Of a stretch of DNA of 64,000 nucleotides, positions 9,461-19,241 are shown in pieces. Position 1 is the first letter of the stretch; the number at the start of each line of letters is the position of its first letter. Both the position numbers and the translations under genes were made by a program. Below the pieces are notes generated by a model. It saw only the letters and a list, made by a program, of their open reading frames with translations, made no database searches and had not been told where the DNA came from. The DNA comes from an uncultured Bacteroidia bacterium (GTDB lineage Bacteria; Bacteroidota; Bacteroidia; Bacteroidales; Prolixibacteraceae): assembly GCA_903907075.1 (NCBI GenBank), contig CAIVMQ010000085.1, positions 1 through 64,000 of the forward strand. Direction: 5' to 3'.

Positions 9461-9934
9461 ATGAGAGCTAAAATTAAAAAGACAATAGCCATAGTCGCAC
9501 ACGATAACCGCAAAAAAGATATGGCAGAATGGGTGGGTTATAACTGGAAAGAGTTAGCTCAGCATACACTGGTGTGTACCGGAACGACAGGCAAAATGGT
9601 GGAAGATACGATCAGTCTGAAATGCGCCGAATTTGATGAGATGCCACCTCAGGTAATTCGTCTGAAATCAGGTCCATTGGGTGGTGATCAACAGCTAGGA
9701 TCAATGATTTGTGAAGGAAATGTTAACCTACTGATCTTTTTTTGGGATCCGATGCAACCACAGCCACATGATGTCGACGTGAAGGCATTATTACGAATTG
9801 CTGTTCTATATAATATTCCAACGGCTTCAAACCGATCAACTGCAGATTTCATGATTTCTTCGCCATTATTTCACCTTGATTATAAGCCCATTATCAAAGA
9901 TTATACAGCTTATATCACACGAAAAATAGAATAA
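9461..9934 (+). CDS. mgsA: Methylglyoxal synthase
   Basis: Converts dihydroxyacetone phosphate to methylglyoxal and phosphate, a bypass of lower glycolysis. 157 residues, standard size. Family landmarks are IALVAHDNRK-like AIVAHDNRKKD at 10-20, TGTTGKM for phosphate binding at 40-46, the catalytic Asp in SGPLGGDQQLG (D76), and WDPMQPQPHDVDVKALLR. It has its own promoter box and converges on msrB with only 14 bases between the stop codons. Confidence 0.96.
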   Translation: MRAKIKKTIAIVAHDNRKKDMAEWVGYNWKELAQHTLVCTGTTGKMVEDTISLKCAEFDEMPPQVIRLKSGPLGGDQQLGSMICEGNVNLLIFFWDPMQPQPHDVDVKALLRIAVLYNIPTASNRSTADFMISSPLFHLDYKPIIKDYTAYITRKIE

Positions 9935-9948
9935 CCCAAATAGCAAGT

Positions 9949-10452
9949 CTATTTTGCTGTAGGAACAAATTTCAGGGAAACAGAATTAATACAGTAACGA
10001 AGTGAAGTTGGTGGGGGACCGTCATTAAAAACATGACCTAAATGAGCCTCACAATTGGAACAGGTAATCTCAGTCCGTATCATTCCATGACTCTTGTCGG
10101 TGATAACATTTATAGATTTAAGGTCGGCAACATCATTAAAACTTGGCCACCCACATCCGGATTTAAATTTCGACGACGAATTAAATAGTAGGGCACTGCA
10201 GTTCGCGCAAAGATAATCTCCCTTTTCATAAAAATCATAATATTGTCCGGTAAAAGGACGCTCGGTCCCTTTGTTCCTGGTCACTTCATATTCAAATGGA
10301 GTCATTTGTGACTTCCATTGCTCGGCTGTTTTAATAACCTTTGGAGCAACATGCTGCTCTTTTAGACTCTGTGATCTTATATCATCCTGCGCCATAACTA
10401 ATGTATTTAGTTGAACTGAAAAGACAAGAAAAAATAGTATACTGAATTTCAT
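9949..10452 (-). CDS. msrB: Exported peptide methionine (R)-S-oxide reductase MsrB
   Basis: 167 residues. Residues 1-21 are a signal peptide (ILFFLVFSVQLNTLVMAQ), so the enzyme acts outside the cytoplasm, repairing R-methionine sulfoxide in envelope proteins. Zinc ligands are CANC (82/85) and CSNC (131/134). The catalytic cysteine is C154 in LRYCINS, and C100 in SGCGWPSF is the likely resolving cysteine. FTGQYYDFYEKGDY is the family's N-terminal signature. No fused MsrA domain. The gene is preceded on its strand by an unusual repeat-rich leader (10467-10591). Electron donor is not visible; an exported thioredoxin-like partner is expected. Confidence 0.94.
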   Translation of the reverse strand: MKFSILFFLVFSVQLNTLVMAQDDIRSQSLKEQHVAPKVIKTAEQWKSQMTPFEYEVTRNKGTERPFTGQYYDFYEKGDYLCANCSALLFNSSSKFKSGCGWPSFNDVADLKSINVITDKSHGMIRTEITCSNCEAHLGHVFNDGPPPTSLRYCINSVSLKFVPTAK

Positions 10453-10466
10453 ACGACTAATCTTTT

Positions 10467-10591
10467 AAAGCTTATAAACGCTTTAGATCTTAACTTTGTT
10501 TAAATTGTTTATAAGAACGGTTATAAAACACATTATAAGTCTTTCTAAAATGTGTTTTATAAAATCTAATCACCCCCTTCTTTAGATCTTA
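10467..10591 (-). repeat. Nested inverted and direct repeats in the msrB leader
   Basis: A perfect 14-base inverted repeat has arms 10521-10534 (ttataaaacacatt) and 10549-10562 with a 14-base loop. Outside it, cttataaac (10471-10479) pairs with gtttataag (10507-10515), and aaagc/gcttt sit at 10467-10471 and 10480-10484. The 12-mer ctttagatctta occurs at 10481-10492 and again at 10580-10591, flanking the large hairpin. There is no T-run after the hairpin, so it is not a standard terminator. It may be a structured leader RNA, repeated operators or a decayed small repeat element. Confidence 0.6.
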
Positions 10592-10639
10592 TTCTTGTGT
10601 CTTATAATTAATATTATGTTAATTATGTATTACTAAAAA

Positions 10640-10662
10640 AAGAGGGAAGTCGTTTCCCTCTT
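10640..10662 (-). terminator. Rho-independent terminator of the TPR gene
   Basis: Perfect 9-base stem aagagggaa/ttccctctt with a 5-base loop. On the minus strand it is followed by a run of T. It lies just downstream of the TPR gene stop at 10668. Confidence 0.85.
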
Positions 10663-10667
10663 AAAAT

Positions 10668-11834
10668 TTATTTCTTATTGATAGCATCAAACTTATCCAT
10701 CATTTTTAATCTATAATATAAGTTTTTTAACTGGTCAAGAATATAAGTATCATTAGGATTATACTTCACAGCGTTTTCAAGATAAGGAACTGCAGATCTA
10801 AAGAACTCATCAGCTTTTCCTTTTTCTAAATCATAGCGAACTTGGTCTGTGGTAGGAACGGAATTCGCTACATCAAACTGTTTTACACCACGATTAAAGT
10901 AAATAACGCCAATATTATAATAAGCATCTGCATTTTCAGGCTTAATCTCAACAGCTTTTTTATAAACATCAATTGCTTCATCTTGTCGTCCAAGTCGATC
11001 CAGTGCGACTCCTTTCGCCAAATAGAATGAAGAATTATCTTTCTCTTTTGCAATTGCCTTATCCAGGTAATTTATTGCCTCGTTGGGTTGCCCGGTAGTT
11101 ATATAGTAATTAATTAACTGTACATTAATGCTTTGATCGTTAGGATATTTTTCAAAAGCTATTTTCATCGTTTCAACAGCTTTTATTGTATCCTCCTTAG
11201 TCCCTAACTGCTGATACGCGCTAATAATCTGGGCAAAACAAGATCCACCATTATACCCATACTTTGTGCAATCGATAAAGTATGCAATAGCTTTATCATA
11301 GAGTTTTGCATTCATAGCTGCTAACCCCGTATTATAAATAATGGCAGTATCTATAGTGGCATCGGATTTAAATAATGGAGATTTATCGACAAGCAATTTC
11401 TTCTCAAAATAATCTGTTGCCTTAACGTAATCATTTGCTTGATAAGCTATTACAGCAGCATTGATCAATGTATTCGAAAATGATACAAGTTTGAGTTTAA
11501 GAATTTGATTTCCACCCTTTTCATCCAGATCAGCAGCTTTCATATAAGATTTAAAGGCCTCCTCTACAGAATTAGGAACTAATTTCTTGTAGTTTTCGTC
11601 TTTTGAAAGGATTATTGCTTCTATAATCTCACCCCTGGCTTGCCAAGTACCCGACCAGTTAAGTGTTTTTTCAGATTTTGGATTAGAAGGATCAAGCGTC
11701 TCCTGAATAGCTTCCCAAGCTTTATCTAGTTTTCCTGACTCTTTATAAGAGAGAGCTGTTGCTACTTTTCCTTTTTGTGCAAAAACCGCAGTTCCAATTA
11801 GTACAAAAGCAAATGCTAAAATTAATTTTCTCAT
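10668..11834 (-). CDS. Exported tetratricopeptide-repeat protein
   Basis: 388 residues. Residues 1-19 are a clean signal peptide (MRKLILAFAFVLIGTAVFAQ). The body is helical with TPR units, clearest in the C-terminal half: 'SSFYLAKGVALDRLGRQDEA' followed by 'YKKAVEIKPENADAYYNIGV'. An additional ~100-residue N-terminal part has weaker repeats (KATDYFEKKLL, KAIAYFIDCTKYG). Such periplasmic TPR proteins are scaffolds for protein-protein contacts; no enzymatic domain is visible. It follows gyrA on the same strand with 91 bases between, and ends at a strong terminator. Function unassigned. Confidence 0.85.
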   Translation of the reverse strand: MRKLILAFAFVLIGTAVFAQKGKVATALSYKESGKLDKAWEAIQETLDPSNPKSEKTLNWSGTWQARGEIIEAIILSKDENYKKLVPNSVEEAFKSYMKAADLDEKGGNQILKLKLVSFSNTLINAAVIAYQANDYVKATDYFEKKLLVDKSPLFKSDATIDTAIIYNTGLAAMNAKLYDKAIAYFIDCTKYGYNGGSCFAQIISAYQQLGTKEDTIKAVETMKIAFEKYPNDQSINVQLINYYITTGQPNEAINYLDKAIAKEKDNSSFYLAKGVALDRLGRQDEAIDVYKKAVEIKPENADAYYNIGVIYFNRGVKQFDVANSVPTTDQVRYDLEKGKADEFFRSAVPYLENAVKYNPNDTYILDQLKNLYYRLKMMDKFDAINKK

Positions 11835-11925
11835 GATTTAAAAATATTTTTATTACAAATTGAGGTTAAATCGAACCTTATTAAAGTAAGCTTTTAAATA
11901 ATAACTGATTATTTTCCATTGATAA

Positions 11926-14457
11926 TTAATCGATAGCAGTATCAGAAACCTCTTGATCAACAATGTCATCAGTAGATTCAGTGGTCTCCCCTTCCCCTTC
12001 GAGAAGTTCTTCAACTTCCTCTATTTCAACCCGTGCAATGGAAGCTATTGAATCGTCATCTCTTAGGTTAATCAGCTTAACACCCTGTGCAGCACGCCCT
12101 GTCATTCTGATTTTAGAAACGGGAAGCCTAATCGTAATACCAGCCTGAGTGATAATCATTAAATCATCCGAGTCAGTAACATTCTTTATTGCCACTAAGG
12201 ATCCTGTTTTATCAGTGACGTTAATGGTTTTTACTCCTTTGCCTCCCCTGTTGGTAATCCTGTAATCCTCAATTTTAGATCGTTTTCCATAACCATGTTG
12301 CGAAACAACCAATACATCTTCGATGTCGTTTTCAACACAAATCATACCCACCAGTTCATCGTTCTCATTCGCAAGACTAATCCCACGGACACCCGATGCT
12401 GTACGGCCAATCGCTCTGGCATGCTTTTCATGGAAACGGATTGCCTTTCCAGATTTAATAGCAAGTAAAATCTCATTATTTCCGTTAGTCAGACGAGCTT
12501 CAATTAACTGATCATTCTCCCTTATTGTTATTGCATTAACTCCATTTTGACGAGGCCGTGAATAGGCTTCAAGAGGTGTCTTCTTAATAACCCCTTTTTT
12601 GGTGCAGAGAATGATATAGTTATTATTAATATAAGCTTCGTCTTTTAATGAAGTAACATTGATATAAGCCCTTACCTGATCATCGGCTTCGATACCGAGT
12701 AAGTTTTGAATAGCCCTTCCTTTGGATGACTTAGTCCCTTCAGGAATCTCATAAACCTTAAGCCAGAAGCATTTTCCCTTCTCGGTAAAGAGCAATAAGG
12801 TATTATGCATAGTGGCTATAAACATATGCTCAAGGAAATCCTCATCACGGGTGCTCGAACCTTTCGAGCCAGTACCACCGCGTGCCTGGGTCCTGAATTC
12901 TGTAAGTGGCGTCCGCTTAATGTAACCTAAATGGGAAATGGTAATTACCATATCTTCATTAGCATAAAAATCTTCAGGATTAAAATCTTCAGATGCATAT
13001 ACTATTTCAGTCCGCCGCGAATCACCATATTGAGTTTTAATCTCAACAAGCTCATCTTTGATAATGCCCATTCGAATATCTTCATTGGCTAAAATCTCTT
13101 TTAACCATTCGATATGCTTCCTTAACTCTTCGTATTCTGCATGAATTTTATCCCTTTCCAGACCGGTAAGTCTTTGTAATCTTAGGTCTAGAATTGCGCG
13201 GGACTGAATTTCATCAAGATCAAAATTTAGCATCAGTCCATCTCTGGCCTCTTCGGGAGTTTTAGCACTGCGAATAAGGGTAATTACTGCATCCAGATTA
13301 TCAATCGCAATAATAAGGCCTCTTAAAATATGGGCCTTCTTCTCAGCCTGATCCAAATCGTATTGGGTACGACGAATAACCACTTCATGACGATGTTCAA
13401 CAAAGTAATGAATAAGGTCTTTCAGATTAAGCATCTGAGGACGTCCTTTAACAAGAGCAATATTATTGACATTGAAGGCGGTCTGTAACTGAGTAAATTT
13501 GTACAACTTATTCAAGACAACGCTAGCCATCTCATCGCGTTTAATGTCAACAACGATACGCATCCCGGTACGATCCGATTCATCATTAATATTTGAAATC
13601 CCCTCAATTTTTTTCTCATTGACAAGATCTGCAATTTTAATAATCAATTCGGCTTTATTTACCATATAAGGAATCTCGGTAATAACGAGCTTCTCGCGAC
13701 CATGCTCAACAGATTCAATTTCGGCTTTACCTCGCACAACAATTCGTCCACGACCTGTTTCAAATGCCTCCTTAACGCCGGAATAACCATAAATAATACC
13801 TCCTGTAGGAAAATCCGGAGCCTTTACAATATCTATTAACTGACTAATATCAATATCACTATCAGCTATATAGGCAATGATGGCATCTATTGTGTCTGAT
13901 AAATTATGCGGAGGCATATTAGTCGCCATACCAACAGCAATCCCTGAGGTTCCGTTAACTAAGAGATTCGGGAATTTGGTTGGTAATACAATTGGCTCCT
14001 GAAGTGTCTCATCGAAATTAGGGCGAAAATCAACCGTATTCTTATCCAGATCGGCAAGTGCCTCTTCGGCTAGCTTTTTTAAGCGAGCCTCAGTGTATCG
14101 CATCGCAGCTGGACTATCACCATCGACCGAACCAAAATTACCTTGTCCGTCAATCAATGGATAGCGCAGCGACCACTCCTGAGCCATCCTAACCATGGCA
14201 AAATAGACCGATGAATCACCATGAGGATGAAATTTACCAAGCACCTCTCCCACTATTCTAGCCGATTTCTTATAGGGCTTATTGGAGGCGCTTCCCAATT
14301 CACTCATGCCATATAAAACCCTGCGATGCACAGGTTTAAGTCCATCACGGACATCCGGAAGAGCTCTCGATACAATCACCGACATCGAATAATCGATGTA
14401 GGCCGTTTTCATCTGCTCCTCAATGTTTATTTGTATAATTCTTTCTAAATCAGACAT
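11926..14457 (-). CDS. gyrA: DNA gyrase subunit A
   Basis: Breakage-reunion subunit of gyrase, introducing negative supercoils with GyrB. 843 residues. Catalytic Tyr is Y121 in [10 protein letters not shown]. The quinolone region reads [18 protein letters not shown]82 is the sensitive-type serine, and F86 takes the place of E. coli D87, which I regard as a lineage feature. The C-terminal domain is a six-bladed pinwheel with a GyrA-box-like [10 protein letters not shown]. It ends in an acidic tail rich in Glu, Asp and Thr ([16 protein letters not shown]). gyrB is not in the window. A TATTTTTG box lies 37 bases upstream. Confidence 0.98.
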   Translation of the reverse strand: MSDLERIIQINIEEQMKTAYIDYSMSVIVSRALPDVRDGLKPVHRRVLYGMSELGSASNKPYKKSARIVGEVLGKFHPHGDSSVYFAMVRMAQEWSLRYPLIDGQGNFGSVDGDSPAAMRYTEARLKKLAEEALADLDKNTVDFRPNFDETLQEPIVLPTKFPNLLVNGTSGIAVGMATNMPPHNLSDTIDAIIAYIADSDIDISQLIDIVKAPDFPTGGIIYGYSGVKEAFETGRGRIVVRGKAEIESVEHGREKLVITEIPYMVNKAELIIKIADLVNEKKIEGISNINDESDRTGMRIVVDIKRDEMASVVLNKLYKFTQLQTAFNVNNIALVKGRPQMLNLKDLIHYFVEHRHEVVIRRTQYDLDQAEKKAHILRGLIIAIDNLDAVITLIRSAKTPEEARDGLMLNFDLDEIQSRAILDLRLQRLTGLERDKIHAEYEELRKHIEWLKEILANEDIRMGIIKDELVEIKTQYGDSRRTEIVYASEDFNPEDFYANEDMVITISHLGYIKRTPLTEFRTQARGGTGSKGSSTRDEDFLEHMFIATMHNTLLLFTEKGKCFWLKVYEIPEGTKSSKGRAIQNLLGIEADDQVRAYINVTSLKDEAYINNNYIILCTKKGVIKKTPLEAYSRPRQNGVNAITIRENDQLIEARLTNGNNEILLAIKSGKAIRFHEKHARAIGRTASGVRGISLANENDELVGMICVENDIEDVLVVSQHGYGKRSKIEDYRITNRGGKGVKTINVTDKTGSLVAIKNVTDSDDLMIITQAGITIRLPVSKIRMTGRAAQGVKLINLRDDDSIASIARVEIEEVEELLEGEGETTESTDDIVDQEVSDTAID

Positions 14458-14493
14458 ATATGCCTTATTCGTTTAGTTTGTAAAAAAGTAACA

Positions 14494-14501
14494 CAAAAAT
14501 A
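14494..14501 (-). promoter_or_regulatory. Promoter -7 box for gyrA
   Basis: Minus-strand TATTTTTG followed by TG, a TAnnTTTG match about 37 bases upstream of the gyrA start. Confidence 0.45.
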
Positions 14502-14780
14502 GTAAATTTTAAACTTAATCGAAGCATAAATTGTTCTTTTTATACATTTCAGAAACACGCTAAATTATTAAATAACTAAAACATTTATTTCTTTAATAAA
14601 TTAGCTTAAAAAATAACTAATATATATATCTTATCTTATTAGTTACTAGATTTATATCAGGGAATAATTGATCTTGAACCAAAACAAAAATCTTTGCTTG
14701 GTGGTAATTTATTGTGAATTATTAATTAATTTAGTCGCAAATATTAACGTGTTTTAAAAGCACTTGACAACAATATTATT
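14502..14780. other. Divergent intergenic region between gyrA and clpC
   Basis: The whole gyrA-clpC gap (14458-14780) has no coding frame. Very AT-rich. A near-palindrome gtgttttaaaagcac at about 14749-14763 lies 18 bases before the clpC start and could be a regulatory site, but one mismatch and low complexity make this weak. No clear TAnnTTTG box for clpC was found. Confidence 0.4.
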
Positions 14781-17330
14781 ATGGATTCAAAATTCTCTCC
14801 TCGCATTAAAGATGTCCTCTCTTACAGCCGCGAGGAAGCGATCAGGTTGGGGAATGATTATATCGGTACTGAGCACTTATTTCTCGGAATAATTCGAGAT
14901 GGTGAAGGAATTGCGATCGATGTGATGAATAAATTACACCTTGATTATATATCTATGCGTAAAGATCTTGAAAATCAGTTACGTAAAGATAATTCATTGC
15001 AGTTCGAAGCGAATATCCCCCTGCTTAAAAATACCGAAAAAGCCTTGAAAATCGTATTTCTTGAGGCTCGGGCTATGAACGAAAACATTGTAAATACGGG
15101 GCATTTATTATTAGCTATTTTAAAGGAGAAACAAGGTTTAATAAGTACTATTTTTAAAGATTATAGCGTGGGATACGATGAAATTAAATCAACAATAGAA
15201 GAGTTTACACGAATTGAAAATAAGTCTGATTTTCCTGAAGATAGCGACGAAAGTGACGATATGTTTGGTAAAAGTGGGGGAAGTGGTCCTGGCATGGGAG
15301 GTTCAAAAGGATCTGCGATACCCAAAACAGACACACCAGTATTAGATAATTTTGGAATCGACATTACCAAAGCGGCCGTTGAAGGGAGTCTAGACCCTAT
15401 TGTTGGGAGAGAAAAAGAGATTCAGCGTATAGCTCAGATATTAAGCAGACGAAAGAAAAATAATCCGGTTTTAATTGGAGAACCTGGAGTTGGAAAATCA
15501 GCCATTGTTGAAGGTTTAGCACTGCGAATATCCCAACGAAAAGTCTCACGGGTACTCTTCGACAAACGTGTGATCAGCCTTGACCTTGCCTCAATCGTAG
15601 CAGGGACTAAGTATAGAGGGCAATTTGAAGAGCGGATGAAGGCGATATTAAATGAATTGGCCAAAGTGGACAATATTATTCTCTTTATTGACGAAATTCA
15701 TACTATTGTTGGTGCCGGAGGAGCTACTGGTTCTCTTGATGCTGCCAATATGCTTAAACCCGCACTAGCCAGAGGAGATATTCAATGTATTGGAGCCACA
15801 ACTTTGGACGAATACAGGCAACATATTGAAAAAGATGGAGCTTTAGAACGCCGTTTCCAAAAGGTTATGGTAGAACCTACTTCAGTGGAAGAGACCATAG
15901 AAATTCTCCATAATATAAAAGAACGATATGAAGATCACCATAATGTAACTTACACTACAGAAGCTATCGAGGCTTGTGTTAGGCTTACGACACGTTATAT
16001 TTCCGATCGTCATCTACCTGATAAAGCAATTGATGCTCTTGATGAAGCGGGTTCAAGGGTGCATATTACCAATATAACAGTCCCCGAGCGAATAATAAAA
16101 CTCGAAGAAAGTATTGAAGAATCTAGAAACGAAAAGATTCAGGCTGTCAAGAGTCAAAACTTTGAACTTGCGGCCAGTTTTAGAGACAAGGAGAAAAATC
16201 TGCTTGCTCTTGTAGAAAAAGAGAAGGAGATCTGGGAAAAAGAGCTTGAAAATCACCGTGAAATCGTTGGTGAAGAACAGGTTGCTGACATTGTGGCTAT
16301 GATGTCTGGAATTCCTGTTCAACGAATTGCACAAGCTGAAGGCAAAAGGCTTCAAAATATGTTTAATGATATGAAATTAAATATCATCGGACAAGATGAC
16401 GCTGTTCTTAAAATTACTAAAGCAATCCAACGAAATCGTGCGGGTCTTAAAGACCCAAATAAACCAATTGGCTCATTTATTTTCCTGGGCCCTACGGGGG
16501 TTGGGAAAACACAATTGGCCAAAGTTTTAGCTAAATATCTATTCGATACTTCAGATGCTCTTATCAGAGTTGATATGAGCGAATACATGGAAAAATTCTC
16601 TGTATCACGACTCGTCGGCGCCCCTCCGGGATATGTCGGCTATGAAGAGGGTGGCCAACTTACTGAAAAGGTACGCAGAAAACCGTATGCAGTAATTTTG
16701 CTTGATGAAATCGAAAAGGCACACCCCGATGTATTTAATATTCTTCTTCAGGTGATGGATGAGGGGCGATTAACAGATAGTTTAGGTCGTAAAATTGATT
16801 TTAGAAATACGATCGTTATTATGACCTCCAATATTGGGACCAGACAATTGAAAGAATTTGGTCAAGGGGTTGGTTTCTCAACCCGGAAAACTGCCGAAGA
16901 AGAGAATGAATACGCTAAATTTGTGATACAAAAAGCGCTCAAACGTGCATTTGCTCCAGAATTCCTTAACCGTGTCGACGATGTGGTAATCTTTAATCCT
17001 CTTGAAAAGAGTCATATAGAACAAATAATTGACATTGAGCTTAAAGGTTTGTATGAACGCGTAGAAACACTTAAATATAAATTAGAAATTACCGAAGCAG
17101 CAAAAGCATTTATTGCTGATAAGGGTTTTGATCCACAGTTTGGTGCAAGACCACTTAAAAGGGCCATCCAAAAATACCTAGAAGACGAAATGGCCGAAGC
17201 GATTATTGGAAATGTTATTAATGAAGGAGATACAATAACCATTGATCTGGATGAAACCAAGGAAAAGATAGTCGTTAGGATTATTCCTCATGAACCTGTA
17301 CTACTAGAAAAAGAAAAAAGCGGCGAATAA
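14781..17330 (+). CDS. clpC: ATP-dependent Clp protease ATP-binding subunit ClpC
   Basis: Hexameric AAA+ unfoldase that feeds substrates to ClpP. 849 residues. Order of domains: two Clp-N repeats (residues ~1-145), a Gly/Ser/Asp linker, AAA-1 with Walker A GEPGVGKS at 233-240, a UVR-like middle segment (SQNFELAASFRDKEKNL) typical of ClpC rather than ClpB, AAA-2 with Walker A GPTGVGKT at 570-577, and the C-terminal ClpB-D2 small domain. The short middle region excludes ClpB. Its stop codon lies in the loop of a terminator shared with mazG. Confidence 0.95.
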   Translation: MDSKFSPRIKDVLSYSREEAIRLGNDYIGTEHLFLGIIRDGEGIAIDVMNKLHLDYISMRKDLENQLRKDNSLQFEANIPLLKNTEKALKIVFLEARAMNENIVNTGHLLLAILKEKQGLISTIFKDYSVGYDEIKSTIEEFTRIENKSDFPEDSDESDDMFGKSGGSGPGMGGSKGSAIPKTDTPVLDNFGIDITKAAVEGSLDPIVGREKEIQRIAQILSRRKKNNPVLIGEPGVGKSAIVEGLALRISQRKVSRVLFDKRVISLDLASIVAGTKYRGQFEERMKAILNELAKVDNIILFIDEIHTIVGAGGATGSLDAANMLKPALARGDIQCIGATTLDEYRQHIEKDGALERRFQKVMVEPTSVEETIEILHNIKERYEDHHNVTYTTEAIEACVRLTTRYISDRHLPDKAIDALDEAGSRVHITNITVPERIIKLEESIEESRNEKIQAVKSQNFELAASFRDKEKNLLALVEKEKEIWEKELENHREIVGEEQVADIVAMMSGIPVQRIAQAEGKRLQNMFNDMKLNIIGQDDAVLKITKAIQRNRAGLKDPNKPIGSFIFLGPTGVGKTQLAKVLAKYLFDTSDALIRVDMSEYMEKFSVSRLVGAPPGYVGYEEGGQLTEKVRRKPYAVILLDEIEKAHPDVFNILLQVMDEGRLTDSLGRKIDFRNTIVIMTSNIGTRQLKEFGQGVGFSTRKTAEEENEYAKFVIQKALKRAFAPEFLNRVDDVVIFNPLEKSHIEQIIDIELKGLYERVETLKYKLEITEAAKAFIADKGFDPQFGARPLKRAIQKYLEDEMAEAIIGNVINEGDTITIDLDETKEKIVVRIIPHEPVLLEKEKSGE

Positions 17331-17349
17331 CCGCTTTTTTCTTTTTCTA
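17307..17349. terminator. Bidirectional terminator shared by clpC and mazG, containing both stop codons
   Basis: Left arm 17307-17324 (ending in gcgg), loop 17325-17331 and right arm 17332-17349 (starting ccgc) pair over 17 bases with a one-base bulge in the A/T part. The A-run and T-run give a terminator on both strands. The clpC TAA (17328-17330) is in the loop and the mazG TAG (17347-17349) is at the end of the right arm. Confidence 0.9.
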
Positions 17350-18138
17350 GACCCTCTTCTCCCCTCTTTTGGCCTCTTCCCAATAAATGTCCATCTCTGC
17401 TAGACTCATTGAATGCAACGATCGACCCTTCAATAAGGTTTGTTCCTCTAAATAGTTAAATCGCCGAATAAACTTCTGATTGGTTCGCTCTAATGCACTC
17501 TCAGGATCTATATCATATAACCTTGCCGCATTGACAACTGAGAATATTAGATCTCCTAATTCGTTCTCCATATTCTTAGAATCATTAGCTGCAACTTCAA
17601 TTTCAAACTCCGCAAGTTCTTCCTTAACCTTATCCCAAACCTGCTCCTTATTTTCCCAATCAAACCCAACGCCTCTCGCTTTCTCCTGTATTCGGTTGGC
17701 TTTTACAAGTGCAGGAAGCGCATCTGGAACACCCTCTAAAACCCGACGACCTCTACCCTTCTCTTTTAACTTCAATGCCTCCCAGTTTTGTTCAACCTCA
17801 AGTGCACTTTCAACCTGAGTATCACCAAAAACATGAGGATGTCGGTAAACCAGCTTATCTGTTAGATTATCAATGACATCCCCAATGTCAAAACTATTTA
17901 ATTCTGAACCTATTTTAGCATAAAAGATAATGTGCAGTAATAGATCTCCAGATTCCTTTTTAACTTCATCTAAATTATTCCGCAAAATTGCATCACCCAA
18001 TTCATAAACCTCTTCAATAGTTAATTTACGTAACGATTCTATGGTCTGTTTTTGATCCCAGGGACATTTCTCACGTAGTTCATCCATAATATCCAGAAGT
18101 CGTCCAAATGACTTTAATTGTTCCTCTCTTCTACTCAC
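17347..18138 (-). CDS. mazG: Nucleoside triphosphate pyrophosphohydrolase MazG
   Basis: House-cleaning enzyme that hydrolyses (d)NTPs to NMP and pyrophosphate. 263 residues, the full-length two-domain form. Domain 1 has LREKCPWDQKQT and the metal-binding EEVYELGDAI ... KKESGDLLLHIIFYAKI. Domain 2 repeats the motif as VKEELAEFEIEV ... ENELGDLIFSVVNAARL with the EExxE...ExxD pattern. Converges with clpC and shares its terminator. Confidence 0.95.
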   Translation of the reverse strand: MSRREEQLKSFGRLLDIMDELREKCPWDQKQTIESLRKLTIEEVYELGDAILRNNLDEVKKESGDLLLHIIFYAKIGSELNSFDIGDVIDNLTDKLVYRHPHVFGDTQVESALEVEQNWEALKLKEKGRGRRVLEGVPDALPALVKANRIQEKARGVGFDWENKEQVWDKVKEELAEFEIEVAANDSKNMENELGDLIFSVVNAARLYDIDPESALERTNQKFIRRFNYLEEQTLLKGRSLHSMSLAEMDIYWEEAKRGEKRV

Positions 18139-18253
18139 TTTTTAGCTATTTTGATTGCCACGAATATAAACATTTGATTTAACCTTTTTCTTACCATCTT
18201 TTCAAAACTGAATTCCAAAAAAATGTTTATTTTGCAGTACTTAAAAGGGATAT

Positions 18254-19219
18254 ATGATTGAGCATAGTTTTCAACTGGAAGGGATTGAACCAACAGAATT
18301 TTACGGTATTAGAAACTCAAAACTGGAGTTGATAAAATCATATTGTCCTAAAATTTTGGTTGTAGCCCGCGGTCATACCATTAAAATTAAAGGTGAACAG
18401 CAAGAAGTAGGTGATTTCATCCGGAAATTTCAGTTAATTATTGAGCACTATTATCATTTTAATGCCCTATCTGATGAGACGATTCATCAAATTATGATGG
18501 ATGACATTAGTTCAATTGAACAAAGTATACAAAATGCTAGTGATGTCTTACTATTTGGAAATTCAGGAAAACCCATTCGTCCACGCACCGCAAATCAGCA
18601 AAAACTTGTTGACGGAACAAAAAAAGATGACCTTATCTTTGCAATAGGACCTGCAGGAACAGGTAAGACATATATAGCTATTGCATTAGCTATTAGTGCA
18701 TTGAAAAATAGACAAATTAAAAGAATAATCCTTAGTCGACCGGCTGTAGAGGCTGGCGAAAATCTGGGATTTCTCCCTGGAGATCTAAAAGAAAAAATCG
18801 ATCCATATCTTCAGCCTATTTATGATGCGTTATTGGATATGATTCCTCCAAAGAAGCTAGAGGAATATCTCAAAGATGGCATCATCCAGATTGCACCATT
18901 GGCATTTATGCGCGGAAGAACACTTAGTAATGCATTTGTCATTCTCGACGAGGCTCAAAATACAACCATCCCTCAATTAAAGATGTTTTTAACCCGTATG
19001 GGACTCAATACTAAATATATAATAACAGGAGATATAACACAGATTGACTTACCAAGAAAACAACATTCCGGATTAATCTTAGCCTTAAAAATCCTTCGTG
19101 GAGTTGAAGGAATTTCAACCATCCACTTTGATAAAAGCGATATTGTGAGACATAAACTAGTCAGAGAGATTGTCGATGCTTACGATCGTTACAATGTTCT
19201 GCATAACGAAGATTATTAA
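18254..19219 (+). CDS. phoH: PhoH-like ATPase
   Basis: 321 residues. An N-terminal region of ~115 residues with a KH-like segment (ILVVARGHTIKIKGEQQEV) precedes the P-loop ATPase: Walker A GPAGTGKT at 132-139, the SRPAVEAGENLGFLPGD block, and Walker B FVILDEAQNTT. Ends with the usual DIVRHKLVREIVDAYDRY. The family is linked to RNA metabolism and often lies near the endonuclease YbeY, which is absent here. purC follows by 22 bases, so the two are probably cotranscribed. Biological role within the family is not settled. Confidence 0.93.
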   Translation: MIEHSFQLEGIEPTEFYGIRNSKLELIKSYCPKILVVARGHTIKIKGEQQEVGDFIRKFQLIIEHYYHFNALSDETIHQIMMDDISSIEQSIQNASDVLLFGNSGKPIRPRTANQQKLVDGTKKDDLIFAIGPAGTGKTYIAIALAISALKNRQIKRIILSRPAVEAGENLGFLPGDLKEKIDPYLQPIYDALLDMIPPKKLEEYLKDGIIQIAPLAFMRGRTLSNAFVILDEAQNTTIPQLKMFLTRMGLNTKYIITGDITQIDLPRKQHSGLILALKILRGVEGISTIHFDKSDIVRHKLVREIVDAYDRYNVLHNEDY

Positions 19220-19241
19220 TAACCCTTAAAATACATAATTT

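Noticed and set aside
12323-12511. Plus-strand open frames inside gyrA and other large genes
   Set aside because: They are out-of-frame reads of strongly conserved genes and have no independent motif.
14200-14230. GyrA F86 (E. coli D87 position) as quinolone resistance
   Set aside because: Phe at this place is, to my knowledge, normal in Bacteroidota, and Ser82 is intact.
14749-14763. Near-palindrome before clpC as a stress operator
   Set aside because: One mismatch in a low-complexity sequence and no matching second copy; left as a note only.
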